Assembly: GCA_040635515.1 (NCBI GenBank)
Contig: JBEYHY010000005.1
Span: 496,001 to 560,000, forward strand
Reading direction: 5' to 3'
Source of the DNA: Prauserella_A sp040635515
GTDB lineage: Bacteria > Actinomycetota > Actinomycetes > Mycobacteriales > Pseudonocardiaceae
Length of the DNA stretch: 64,000 nucleotides
Part shown: positions 34,800 through 43,353 of the stretch, one piece after another
Layout of the letters: every line of letters starts with the position of its first letter
Numbering within the stretch: the stretch's first letter is position 1
Made by a program: the position numbers and the translations under genes
Notes under the pieces: generated by a model
Databases searched by the model: none
Told to the model about the DNA's origin: nothing
The model's input: only the letters and a program-made list of their open reading frames with translations

Positions 34800-35494
34800 G
34801 CGGCCACCTCCTTGGCGGCGGGGCGCCTGGCCTTGACGGCGATCCGCACCCCTCTTGGCGTGAGCAGCCGCTGGGCGAGTGCGAGCACCACGTCGAGCAC
34901 GATCGCGAGAGCGGTGGTGAGCACGGCACCCGCCGCGACCTCGCCGTAGTCCAAAATGGCCAGACCATCGAGCAGGAACCTGCCAAGACCGCCGAGACCG
35001 ACGTAGGCGGCCACGGCCGCGGTTGCGACGAGCTGGAGGACCGCGTTGCGGATGCCACCGAGCAACAGCGGCAGCGAGATCGGAACCTCGACCTGCCACA
35101 GTCGTTGCATCCCGCGCATTCCCATCCCCTCGGCCGCGTCGACGACGTCGTTGTCGACGGCCTGCAGTCCCGCGTAGGTGCCCGCGAGTATCGGCGGGAT
35201 GGCGAGCACGACGAGGCCGATGATCGCCGCGGCGGTGCTCTTGGGAATCAGCAGGAAAAGGAACGTGACGAGCCCGAGCGTCGGCAGCGCGCGGATGGCG
35301 TTGCCCGAACCGACGAGCAGGGTCGCGCCTCGACCGGTGTGGCCGACGAAGAGCCCAAGCGGGATCGCGATGATCGCGGCGAGCACCAGCGCGATCCCGA
35401 CGTAGGCGCAGTGTTCGATGAGCCTGACCGGAACACCACCCGCTCCCCGCCAGTTCGCCGGATCGGAAAACCAGTCGCCGATCTCGGAAATCAT
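34796..35494 (-). CDS. Osmoprotectant ABC transporter permease (OpuCD/ProZ-like)
   Basis: A 232-residue inner-membrane permease with about six helices, for example LIEHCAYVGIALVLAAIIAI, TLGLVTFLFLLIPKSTAAAI and AVLQLVATAAVAAYVGLGGL. The EAA-like cytoplasmic loop reads GMRGMQRLWQVEVPISLPLL with the usual conserved Gly. It overlaps the upstream permease and the downstream binding protein by four bases each, so the four genes form one tightly coupled operon. The long frame further upstream is the other permease read out of frame. Confidence 0.9.
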   Translation of the reverse strand: MISEIGDWFSDPANWRGAGGVPVRLIEHCAYVGIALVLAAIIAIPLGLFVGHTGRGATLLVGSGNAIRALPTLGLVTFLFLLIPKSTAAAIIGLVVLAIPPILAGTYAGLQAVDNDVVDAAEGMGMRGMQRLWQVEVPISLPLLLGGIRNAVLQLVATAAVAAYVGLGGLGRFLLDGLAILDYGEVAAGAVLTTALAIVLDVVLALAQRLLTPRGVRIAVKARRPAAKEVAA

Positions 35495-36180
35495 GCGGGC
35501 ACCGCCCTTCGAGCGGAAGCCGATGCCCGCTCCCACGGCGTCAATATCCTGCGCAGCAGCACGAGCAGCAGATCGACGACGAGCGCGAGCACGAGAGTCA
35601 GCACGATCCCGACGACGATCGGCGAGAAGTACTCGCGCTGGAAGCCGTCCGTGAACAGCACACCGAGTCCGCCGACCCCGATGAGCGCGCCGACGCTGAC
35701 CAGGCTGATGTTGCTGACCGAGGCCACCCGCACTCCCGCGGTGAGAACGGGGACGGCGAGCGGGAGTTCGACCGCGAAGAACCGGCGAGCGGGCCGGTAG
35801 CCCATCGCCGTCGCCGACGCGATCACCTGCTGCGGTACGGCTTCGAGCGCATCGAGGGTAGGTCTGATCAACAAGGCCGACGTGTAGAGGGTCAACGCTA
35901 CGACGACGTTGATGCTGTCGAGGATCTTCGTGCCGATGACACTGGGGATGACGACGAACAGCGCGAGCGAGGGAATCGTGTAGACCACGTTGGCGACCGC
36001 GAGCAGCACGCCGCGCATCGGCCGCCACGTCCTGCCCAGCCAGCACAGCGCGATGGCGATGACGACCCCGGCGACGAGCGGAACCAGCGCGAGGTAACAG
36101 TGTTCGAGCAGGTCGCCGAGAATCTGGGAGCGGTTGTTCGCGCTGCCGAGAAAACTCCCCAGTTCGTCGAGGAAACTCAT
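35491..36180 (-). CDS. Osmoprotectant ABC transporter permease (OpuCB/ProW-like)
   Basis: A 229-residue permease partner of the previous one. Helices include LEHCYLALVPLVAGVVIAIA, NVVYTIPSLALFVVIPSVIG, INVVVALTLYTSALLIRPTL and VVGIVLTLVLALVVDLLLVL. The EAA loop is AMGYRPARRFFAVELPLAVP. Start ATG 36180 overlaps the ATPase stop by four bases. Two different permeases are normal for OpuC-type importers. Confidence 0.9.
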   Translation of the reverse strand: MSFLDELGSFLGSANNRSQILGDLLEHCYLALVPLVAGVVIAIALCWLGRTWRPMRGVLLAVANVVYTIPSLALFVVIPSVIGTKILDSINVVVALTLYTSALLIRPTLDALEAVPQQVIASATAMGYRPARRFFAVELPLAVPVLTAGVRVASVSNISLVSVGALIGVGGLGVLFTDGFQREYFSPIVVGIVLTLVLALVVDLLLVLLRRILTPWERASASARRAVPA

Positions 36181-37259
36181 GTGCCGGTCCCCTCGATGAC
36201 GTCGAGTACGTGCCGCGCCGTGACGACTCCCATCACGGCACCGTCGTCACCGACGACGACCCCGAGCCCTGACGGCGAGGACAGTGCCGCGTCAAGCGCA
36301 CCCCGCACCGGCGTTCCCCACTCGTAGAGCGAACCGCCCGCCACGAGGTCGGCCTCGGTGAGATCGCCCTCCACAATGGATAGTGGAGCGAGCCAGCCTC
36401 GTGGCTGTCCTTCCTGGTTCACGGCGAGTTGCCAATAGTTGCGCGGCGCCCCAGGTTTGCCACCGACCAGCGCCTGCGGCACCTTCTCGGGTTCGAGTCC
36501 TTCGGCAGAGAGAAAGGAAAGCCCCCGGTAGCCGCGATCCTTGCCGACGAAACCCGAGACGAAGTCGTCGACGGGATGGCGCAGAACGTCGGATGGCGTT
36601 CCGTATTGCGCGAGCCGCCCTCCGACCCGGAAAACGGCGACCTTGTCGCCGAGCCGGACGGCCTCGTCGATGTCGTGGGTGACGAACACGATGGTCTTGC
36701 CGAGCCGCGACTGGAGCCGCAGCAGCTCGGTCTGCAGACCCTCGCGCACGACAGGGTCGACCGCCGAGAACGGCTCGTCCATGAGCAGTACCGGAGAATC
36801 CGCCGCGAGCGCGCGGGCGACCCCGACCCGCTGTTGCTGGCCGCCGGAGAGCTGGGCCGGGTAGCGCTTGCCGAGTTCGGGAGGCAAGCCGACCGTTTCG
36901 AGTAGTTCCTTGGCCCTGCGCCGGGCTTTGCGGCGATCCCAGCCCGACAACATCGGCACGGTCGCGATGTTGCTCAGCACCGTCCGATGTGGAAACAGTC
37001 CGGCGCTCTGGATGACATACCCGATCCCTCTCCGCAGTACGGCGGCATCCGAATCGCGAATATCCTCGCCGTCGAGCAATATCGAACCCGACGTCGGCTC
37101 GATCATTCTGTTGATCATGCGAAGGGACGTCGTCTTCCCACACCCTGAGGGGCCGACCAGCACGGTGATGGTGCCATCGTCGATCACCAGATCGAGATTG
37201 TCGACGGCGACGGTGCCGTCCGGGTACCTCTTGGTCACCCCGCGGAACTCGATTCCCAT
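36177..37259 (-). CDS. Osmoprotectant ABC transporter ATP-binding protein with CBS domain (OpuCA/ProV-like)
   Basis: A 360-residue ATPase, first gene of the importer operon. Walker A GPSGCGKTTSLRMINRM (about 36), signature AQLSGGQQQRVGVARAL, Walker B VLLMDEPFSAVDP and VFVTHDIDEAVRLGD are intact. After about residue 250 there is a CBS-type region (GLGVVVGDDGAVMGVVTARHVLDVIEG), which in OpuCA-like proteins senses ionic strength; only one clear CBS copy is seen, the other being diverged. ATG 37259 follows a GGGGAGC ribosome site. Import of glycine betaine, choline or carnitine under osmotic stress is inferred from the family. Confidence 0.92.
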   Translation of the reverse strand: MGIEFRGVTKRYPDGTVAVDNLDLVIDDGTITVLVGPSGCGKTTSLRMINRMIEPTSGSILLDGEDIRDSDAAVLRRGIGYVIQSAGLFPHRTVLSNIATVPMLSGWDRRKARRRAKELLETVGLPPELGKRYPAQLSGGQQQRVGVARALAADSPVLLMDEPFSAVDPVVREGLQTELLRLQSRLGKTIVFVTHDIDEAVRLGDKVAVFRVGGRLAQYGTPSDVLRHPVDDFVSGFVGKDRGYRGLSFLSAEGLEPEKVPQALVGGKPGAPRNYWQLAVNQEGQPRGWLAPLSIVEGDLTEADLVAGGSLYEWGTPVRGALDAALSSPSGLGVVVGDDGAVMGVVTARHVLDVIEGTGT

Positions 37260-37367
37260 GCCGCTCCCCTCTGGACACGCGTAGCCGACGGTAACCGACG
37301 TGAGCTGCTGAGGCAGGACATTCACGCTGCCCGGAGGGCGTGTCCGGCAGGGCTCTAGGCTGACGGG

Positions 37368-38810
37368 GTGACTTCGGTGAGCCGGGCATTCGGCATTTCG
37401 GCACCCCCGCTCCGGCTCGCGATCACCCTGCTGAGCAGTGGATGGCGGGACCTCGACGAGCTGGTGAGGACGACGGCGGCACCGCGAAGGAGCGTCGAGG
37501 ATCTGCTGGCCGCGCTCGGCGGTGACCTGGAAAGGGACGGCGCCGCGATGCGGCTGCGCGAGAACGCCGTCGGCCGTTACCGGGCACTGGCCGCGCCACC
37601 GGCACAACCTGGCGAGGCGGTCGCCGCGAGGCTGGCCACGCTCGTCGCGGACGTACCGGCGGCGCTGCCCGCGCTCGACCACGTGCAGGCAACCACCGAA
37701 ACCCTGCTGCGCAGGGCCAACTGGCTCGCCGAGCAGTACGACCTCGGCTCGGCCAAGCTGCTTTTCCTCGGCGACCACGACCTGACCTCACTCGCGGTCA
37801 GAGCCGTCGCCCCTTCGGCGGACCTGACGGTCGTCGACGTCGACGACCGGGTACTCGAATACATCGACCGGCACAGTGACCGCGCTGTCCGCACTGTGCA
37901 CGCCGATCTCCGATTCGGACTCCCGCTCGCCGTGGCAGGCAGCGCCGACGTGGTCTTCAGCGACCCGCCCTACACCCAGGAAGGCATGGGATTGTTCGCC
38001 TCGCGCGGCATCGAATGCCTCGCCGAGCCACAACAGGGACGGCTCGTGCTGGCCTACGGTTACAGCGTCCGGCATCCCGCGCTCGGCCACCAGGTGCAGC
38101 GGGCACTCTCGGCGCTTGGCCTCACCTTCGAGGCGATCATCCCGCACTTCAACCGCTACGCGGGAGCGCAGGCGATCGGAAGCGCGGCCGATCTGTACGT
38201 GTGCCAGCCGACGGCCCGCTCCCGCAAACAGGGCAAGGGCGCGAAACAGCGGAGGGGACAGCAGCGGGCCGGTATCTACACCCACGGCCCGCAGTCGGTC
38301 GAAGCGCGCGAGACACCGGCGGTGCTGCGCGAGGCGTTGCTCGGGCACGCGTCGGAAACCGGCTTGCCGGTCGAGGAGCGGGGCATCGACTGGACCACGC
38401 CTTCTCCGGTTCCCGAACACACCGCGGTCGCGATCGACCTCACGGCCGACCCGGGACCGTGGCTGCTCAGGGTTCTGCTCGGCGTCAACGCGACCCGCCT
38501 CGCGCTGCTGCTGCCCAACGCGCACCCCGACCTCGGAAACGCGAAGGCTCAAGCCGCCCTCACCCGGCTGGTCGCGGGCAAATACCGGCTCAGCCTCCGC
38601 CGCAGCACCCCCGACAACAAACACGCGATCGTGCTCGCCGACGCACTACCAGCCGACGACGAAAAGCCGGCCGAGCACGCGGTGTTCTCCCGCGCACACG
38701 GCCGGCTTGGCAATCTCTGGCCGCAGGCACCCGCCGACATCGCGGAGCTACGGCTTGTCGACCTGCCGAGGCACCGGATCGCCGAGGTTGCCGCCTCGCT
38801 CAGGCCGTGA
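37368..38810 (+). CDS. BpsA/DUF43-like aminopropyltransferase-fold protein with extra C-terminal domain
   Basis: A 480-residue cytoplasmic protein. The first 70 residues look like a winged helix; the core at about 85-300 has a Rossmann fold with LLFLGDHDLTSLAVRAV (GDHD at 135-138), VVDVDDRVLEYID, and VVFSDPPYTQEGMGLFASRG (DPPY at 199-202). These are the landmarks of the branched-polyamine synthase BpsA (N4-bis(aminopropyl)spermidine synthase, DUF43) of hyperthermophiles, where the first motif is GDDD. The last 180 residues have no counterpart known to me and start after an Arg/Lys-rich linker. GTG 37368 lies seven bases after a TAGGCT -10, so it is probably leaderless. A methyltransferase role is an alternative. 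Confidence 0.75.
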   Translation: MTSVSRAFGISAPPLRLAITLLSSGWRDLDELVRTTAAPRRSVEDLLAALGGDLERDGAAMRLRENAVGRYRALAAPPAQPGEAVAARLATLVADVPAALPALDHVQATTETLLRRANWLAEQYDLGSAKLLFLGDHDLTSLAVRAVAPSADLTVVDVDDRVLEYIDRHSDRAVRTVHADLRFGLPLAVAGSADVVFSDPPYTQEGMGLFASRGIECLAEPQQGRLVLAYGYSVRHPALGHQVQRALSALGLTFEAIIPHFNRYAGAQAIGSAADLYVCQPTARSRKQGKGAKQRRGQQRAGIYTHGPQSVEARETPAVLREALLGHASETGLPVEERGIDWTTPSPVPEHTAVAIDLTADPGPWLLRVLLGVNATRLALLLPNAHPDLGNAKAQAALTRLVAGKYRLSLRRSTPDNKHAIVLADALPADDEKPAEHAVFSRAHGRLGNLWPQAPADIAELRLVDLPRHRIAEVAASLRP

Positions 38811-39966
38811 CCCCGTCGGAGGCGGCTGCCTTGGCGACAGCGGTGGCCACCTCGACGGCAACAGCCGGGTCGAGCGGGCTCGGCACGATGTGATCGACGG
38901 CGAGCTTGTCGGCGGCGACCGAGGCGATCGCGTCGGCGGCGGCCAGCTTCATGTTCTCCGTGATCGACCTCGCACCCGCGTCGAGCGCACCGCGGAAGAC
39001 GCCGGGGAAGGCGAGCACGTTGTTGATCTGGTTCGGGAAGTCGCTGCGGCCCGTCGCCACCACGGAGGCGTATTTCGCCGCGATGGCCGGGTGCAGCTCC
39101 GGGTCCGGGTTGGACAGTGCGAAGAAGATCGAGTTGTCCGCCATGCCTTCCAGCAGGCTTTCCTCGACCGTCGAACCGGAGAGCCCGACGAAGACGTCGG
39201 CGCCCTTGAGCGCCTCGGCGAGCCCACCGGTGAGACCGGTCGTGTTGGTGGTCTCGGCGAGCTGTTCCTTGATCGGGTTGAGTCCGTCCCTGCCGGCGTG
39301 GATGATGCCCTTCGAGTCGAGGACCGTCACATCGCCGACACCGGCGGCCTGCAGGATCTTCGCGCACGCGACGCCTGCCGCTCCCGCACCGGAGATGACG
39401 ACCCGCTCGTCGCCGATCGCCTTGTCCAGCACCATGTTCGCGCCACGCAGCGCGGCGAGCACCACGATCGCGGTGCCGTGCTGGTCGTCGTGCATGACGG
39501 GACAGTCGAGCGCCTTCTTGAGCTTGTCCTCAAGCTCGAAACACCGGGGCGCCGAAACGTCTTCGAGGTTGACCGCGCCGAACGAGGGCCGCAGCCGCAC
39601 CAGGGTTTCGACGATCTCGTCGACGTCGGTGGTGTCGAGCACGAGCGGAATCGAGTTGAGGTCGGCGAAGGTCTTGAAGAGAACCGCCTTGCCCTCCATC
39701 ACCGGCAGCGAGGCACTCGCCCCGATGTCGCCGAGTCCGAGTACCGCCGTTCCGTCGCTGACCACGGCGACGAGCCGGTCGGCCCAGGTGTACCGCTCGG
39801 CGCGGGAGGCGTCCTCCGCGATCGCACGGCTCACCTTCGCCACTCCCGGCGTGTAGGCGATGGAAAGGTCACGCGCCTCGGTGATGGGGCGAGTGGCGGC
39901 CACCGAGAGCTTGCCGCCCTCATGACCTGTGAAGATCTCTTCGTCGCTCACCTGAGCTTGGGACAC
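38800..39966 (-). CDS. NAD(P)-dependent malic enzyme
   Basis: Oxidative decarboxylation of malate to pyruvate. It has 388 residues, the short bacterial type without the phosphotransacetylase extension of MaeB. Blocks: LSIAYTPGVAKVSRAI with the catalytic tyrosine, DGTAVLGLGDIGASASLPVM, AVNLEDVSAPRCFELE with the metal-ligand Glu and Asp, PVMHDDQHGTAIVVLAAL, a Rossmann loop VVISGAGAAGVACAKILQAA, and FALSNPDPELHP. Start GTG 39966 follows TGGAGATTGAC. NAD versus NADP preference is not decided. The last 11 bases overlap the end of the convergent BpsA-like gene. Confidence 0.93.
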   Translation of the reverse strand: MSQAQVSDEEIFTGHEGGKLSVAATRPITEARDLSIAYTPGVAKVSRAIAEDASRAERYTWADRLVAVVSDGTAVLGLGDIGASASLPVMEGKAVLFKTFADLNSIPLVLDTTDVDEIVETLVRLRPSFGAVNLEDVSAPRCFELEDKLKKALDCPVMHDDQHGTAIVVLAALRGANMVLDKAIGDERVVISGAGAAGVACAKILQAAGVGDVTVLDSKGIIHAGRDGLNPIKEQLAETTNTTGLTGGLAEALKGADVFVGLSGSTVEESLLEGMADNSIFFALSNPDPELHPAIAAKYASVVATGRSDFPNQINNVLAFPGVFRGALDAGARSITENMKLAAADAIASVAADKLAVDHIVPSPLDPAVAVEVATAVAKAAASDGVTA

Positions 39967-40276
39967 GTCAATCTCCAGGCAGAGTAAGGAATCCAGGGTT
40001 CACCGCGCTCGGTGTCCCCAGTTGCGTTGGGCTCCTCAAACACGACACACCAACGCTGTAGCGCTGACCGTCGGCGAGGCGTCCGTCGAGGCCCGTGGTC
40101 GAGGCTGTGCCGCGGACGCGGCGGTTCGACCAGTGTGACAGGCAAGCGGGGTGGTTTGCGCGCGGGGTGCGGTTGAGATCACAGATTTCGCCGAATTTTG
40201 CCTGGTCACAGGGCCAATAGCAAGACGACCGTCCGGCTTGGGATGGTCGTGCCGAGCGGTACTAAGCTGCTCCACC
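39967..40276. other. Divergent promoter region of malic enzyme and epimerase
   Basis: This 310-bp gap holds no gene I can support. On the right, TAAGCT at 40263-40268 is a candidate -10 for the epimerase (start codon 9 nt beyond its end). On the left, TTACTCT on the minus strand just before the malic enzyme leader is a candidate -10. No operator-like palindrome stood out. Confidence 0.45.
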
Positions 40277-40882
40277 ATGGATGCCCGCGAACTCGCCATT
40301 TCCGGTTCCTACGAGTTCACCCCACGCGTTTTCCCTGATGAGCGCGGGCTTTTCGTGGCCCCGTTCCAAGCGGAGACCTTCGTCGAGACGGTCGGCCATC
40401 CGCTGCGGCTCGGCCAGACGAACCACAGCGTCTCCCGCAGGGGAACGATTCGAGGGATTCATTTCGCCGACACGCCCCCTGGACAGGCGAAGTACGTCTA
40501 CTGCCCACGTGGCGCACTTCTCGATGTGATCGTCGACATCCGGGTGGGCTCACCCACATTCGGGCAGTGGGACTCGGTCCTGCTCGACAGCAGGAGTTAT
40601 CGCGCGGTGTATGTGGCGGAAGGACTCGGTCACGGGTTCATCGCACTGGAGGAGGACACGGTCATGGCCTACGCGTGTTCGACCGGGTACAACCCGGGGG
40701 CCGAACACGGCATCACACCGACCGACCCCGCACTCGGCCTGCCGTGGCCCGCCGATCTCACGCCCATTCTGTCCGAAAAGGACACGAAGGCACCGACGCT
40801 GGCCGAGGCGAGGGAATCGGGGCTGTTGCCTTCCTACGAGGCGTGTGCCGCGCACTACGCGACGCTGCGCGGTACGCACTGA
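40277..40882 (+). CDS. rmlC: dTDP-4-dehydro-6-deoxyhexose 3,5-epimerase family protein (RmlC/EvaD-like)
   Basis: A 201-residue cupin epimerase acting on dTDP-4-keto sugars. The RmlC core is clear: FTPRVFPDERGLFVAPF, RGTIRGIHFADTPPGQAKYV with the base histidine, LDVIVDIRVGSPTFGQWDSV, and YVAEGLGHGFIALEEDTVMA. The RGIHFA and PPGQAKYVYCPRG forms are closer to epimerases of antibiotic sugar pathways (EvaD, NovW type) than to cell-wall RmlC, which usually reads RGLHxQ. No other sugar gene (rmlA, B or D, or glycosyltransferase) is nearby, so the pathway it serves is unclear. Its stop is one base from the convergent cholesterol oxidase stop. Confidence 0.88.
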   Translation: MDARELAISGSYEFTPRVFPDERGLFVAPFQAETFVETVGHPLRLGQTNHSVSRRGTIRGIHFADTPPGQAKYVYCPRGALLDVIVDIRVGSPTFGQWDSVLLDSRSYRAVYVAEGLGHGFIALEEDTVMAYACSTGYNPGAEHGITPTDPALGLPWPADLTPILSEKDTKAPTLAEARESGLLPSYEACAAHYATLRGTH

Positions 40883-40883
40883 G

Positions 40884-42485
40884 CTACAGATCCTCCGCGA
40901 GAATCCGGTCCATGTTGCGCTCGGCGAGCGCGGTGATCGTCACGAACGGGTTCACGCCGGTACTTCCGGGGATGAGCGAGCCGTCGGTGACATAGAGGTT
41001 CGGGTATCCGCGAACCCTTCCGTAGTTGTCGGTCGCCTTGCCGAGCACGAGGCCGCCCAGCGGATGATAGGTGAACCGGTTCTCGAACTTGCGGGTGTCG
41101 CCGAAGAGATCGGACCGGTAGATGGTCCGGTTCGCCCTGTTGACCCGATCGAAGAGAGCCTTCGCGGCATCGATGGACCTCTGGCCCTGTTCGGCCCGCC
41201 ATCGCAGTCTCGCCGAGTCGGTGGCCGGGTCGTAGGTGAAGTGCCCTCGCTCGGGGTTCTTCGTGATGGCGAGATAGAGGCTCGCCCACAGCTCGACCCC
41301 GGCGGGCATGGGGGCGATCTCGGCGAATACGGGATGGACGGGGTCGTCCCACGCGTCGATGCCGAGCGCGGGCATCCCCGACTGCAGCGCCCCGGTGAGG
41401 TCCCACACGTGGTTGGCCCTGCCGAGCATCACGTTGCCGTTGGTGCCCCAGCCCTGCCCGACCTCCGCGCCGAGGTCGGGCAGGGCTCCGGTATCCCTGG
41501 CACGAAGAAGTAGCTCGGTCGAGCCGAGGCTGCCCGCACCGAGGAAGAGGTATCTGGTGGCGAGCTCCGTCGTCGCCGTCACGCCGCCCGTCTCGTCGAG
41601 CTGGTCGACGCTCAGCACGTAGCCGCCGTCTTCCCCTTGCCTGATCGCCTTGACCTCGCGCAGGGAGCGGATGGTGACATTGCCGGTGCCGAGCGCCGCC
41701 GCGAGATAGGTCTTGTCCAGCGAGCGCTTGCCGTGATTGTTGCCGTAGATCACCTCACCGCCGAGCGCGGAACGAGGGACCTCACCCGCTTCCTCCCTCT
41801 TCATGTAGTCGAAGTCGTAGACACTCGGCACGAACGTGGTGGTGAGCCCCGCCTTCACCGCGTGCTTCCTCGACACCCTCGCGTACTGGTAGGAGGAGCA
41901 GGTCTCGAACCAATCGGGATCGATGTCGTTGACCCCGAGTGCCGCGTTGGCCCTCGGGAAGTAGGTGCCGTACATCTCGGCGGCGTCGACCTCGGGAAGG
42001 ATCTCCTCGAAGTAGGTCCGCCTCGGCGTGACCGCCATCGCCCCGTTGACGAGCGAGCCGCCGCCGACTCCCCTTCCCACGTACACGGACATGTCACCGT
42101 GGTCGACGCGATCGAGCACCCCCGCGTAACGTTCGATCTTCCGGTTGATGTCGATCCACAGGAACGAGGCGAGCGGCATCTGGGTGCGTTCCTTGAGCCA
42201 CATCGACCGCTTGTCGGGCTTGAGCATGCCGGAGAACACGTTGTCACCGGCATGCGTTTCCCACAGCCGGCCCATTTCCAGCATGACCGTCTGGACGCCC
42301 GCCTCGCCGAGGCGCAGCGCGGTGACCGCGGCGCCGTAGCCCGTGCCGATCACGACGGCAGGCGCGAAGTCGCGCCTGGCCGCGGCGTTCGCCGAAGGGA
42401 CCCCGATGGTGGTGAGGCCGAGCGCCGCGGCGGAGCCGAGTGCGGAGTACCCGAGAAAACGCCTGCGGGAGAGGGAGAACGGCAT
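40884..42485 (-). CDS. choA: Class I secreted cholesterol oxidase (GMC family)
   Basis: FAD-dependent oxidation and isomerisation of cholesterol to cholest-4-en-3-one with release of hydrogen peroxide. It has 533 residues from ATG 42485. A twin-arginine signal SRRRFLGYSALG is at residues 6-17, with AxA-type cleavage at SANAA (about 35). The GMC FAD loop is VVIGTGYGAAVTALRLGEAG; further blocks are YVGRGVGGGSLVNGAMAV, GNNHGKRSLDKTYLAAALG and FLGAGSLGSTELLLRARDTG. The Streptomyces active-site Glu, His and Asn have counterparts in FAEIAPMPAG, YHPLGG and GSTGVNPFVTITALAERN. An alternative TTG start at 42521 adds 12 residues before the Tat motif. FAD should be non-covalent (class I). Confidence 0.93.
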   Translation of the reverse strand: MPFSLSRRRFLGYSALGSAAALGLTTIGVPSANAAARRDFAPAVVIGTGYGAAVTALRLGEAGVQTVMLEMGRLWETHAGDNVFSGMLKPDKRSMWLKERTQMPLASFLWIDINRKIERYAGVLDRVDHGDMSVYVGRGVGGGSLVNGAMAVTPRRTYFEEILPEVDAAEMYGTYFPRANAALGVNDIDPDWFETCSSYQYARVSRKHAVKAGLTTTFVPSVYDFDYMKREEAGEVPRSALGGEVIYGNNHGKRSLDKTYLAAALGTGNVTIRSLREVKAIRQGEDGGYVLSVDQLDETGGVTATTELATRYLFLGAGSLGSTELLLRARDTGALPDLGAEVGQGWGTNGNVMLGRANHVWDLTGALQSGMPALGIDAWDDPVHPVFAEIAPMPAGVELWASLYLAITKNPERGHFTYDPATDSARLRWRAEQGQRSIDAAKALFDRVNRANRTIYRSDLFGDTRKFENRFTYHPLGGLVLGKATDNYGRVRGYPNLYVTDGSLIPGSTGVNPFVTITALAERNMDRILAEDL

Positions 42486-42722
42486 GGCGGCGATATTCCC
42501 CTCGGTCCGCGTCCCCGACAACCGCGATCCCGAATCCGCTTCACGTCAACTGGGTAAACGCCGTTAAGTTCACCCGGCCGGTCGAACTCGGCGCACCGCT
42601 TTCCCGGGGTTTCGCTCCCCGCGCGACGCTTGAACGGGCATCTCGGCGACCTGGACGCGGCAAGCACTCACGCGGAGTTACTTGCCGGTAGCCAGTCGCC
42701 GGTGGCGGCTATATTCGCAACT

Positions 42723-43313
42723 GTGGACCAGCACGAGCTTCTTCTCCTTCGCCACGGCCAGACACAGTGGTCGGCGGCGGGCAAGCACACCGGCCGCACC
42801 GACCTGCCGCTGACCGCCGTCGGCGAACGGCAGGCACACGCGGCGGGCCGGACCTACGCGCTCATGCACCACGCCGAGGCGCCCGCCCTCGTCCTCAGCA
42901 GTCCGAGAGCCAGAGCGCTGCGGACGGCCGAACTGGCGGGCCTCACCGTCGACGAGACCACCGAGGAGCTCGCCGAGTGGGACTACGGCGACTACGAAGG
43001 ACTCACGACCGACCAGATCAGACAGCAGGTGCCCGGCTGGACGCTGTGGACCGGCCCTGTCCCCGGCGGCGAATCGGCCGCGCAGGTCACCGCGAGGGCG
43101 GACAAGCTACTCGAACGCATCCGCGCCGAACTGGCCGATCGTGAGGTCGTCCTTGTCGGGCACGGTCATTTCAGCAGGGTGCTCATCGCCCGCTGGATCG
43201 GGCTCGACGGCACCGGAGGAGTCCATTTCAAGTTCGATCCGGCGAGCATCACGGTGCTCGGCCACGAACGATCCGTCCCCCAGATCCACCATCTCAACGT
43301 CCCGCCGTCCTGA
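42723..43313 (+). CDS. Histidine phosphatase (phosphoglycerate mutase-like)
   Basis: A 196-residue phosphatase of the cofactor-dependent PGM superfamily. The catalytic motif LLLLRHGQTQW carries His11; other landmarks are the LSSPRARALRTAELAG arginine region, ELAEWDYGDYEGLTT, and VVLVGHGHFSRVLIARWIG with the second histidine. The start is GTG 42723, eight bases after a TATATT -10, so it is probably leaderless; the longer frame to 42630 has no ribosome site. The substrate is unknown; relatives act on sugar phosphates or cobalamin intermediates. Confidence 0.87.
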   Translation: MDQHELLLLRHGQTQWSAAGKHTGRTDLPLTAVGERQAHAAGRTYALMHHAEAPALVLSSPRARALRTAELAGLTVDETTEELAEWDYGDYEGLTTDQIRQQVPGWTLWTGPVPGGESAAQVTARADKLLERIRAELADREVVLVGHGHFSRVLIARWIGLDGTGGVHFKFDPASITVLGHERSVPQIHHLNVPPS

Positions 43314-43353
43314 CGGCCCCGTCCCCGCCAACGAGAGAAACCGAGGTAACCGC

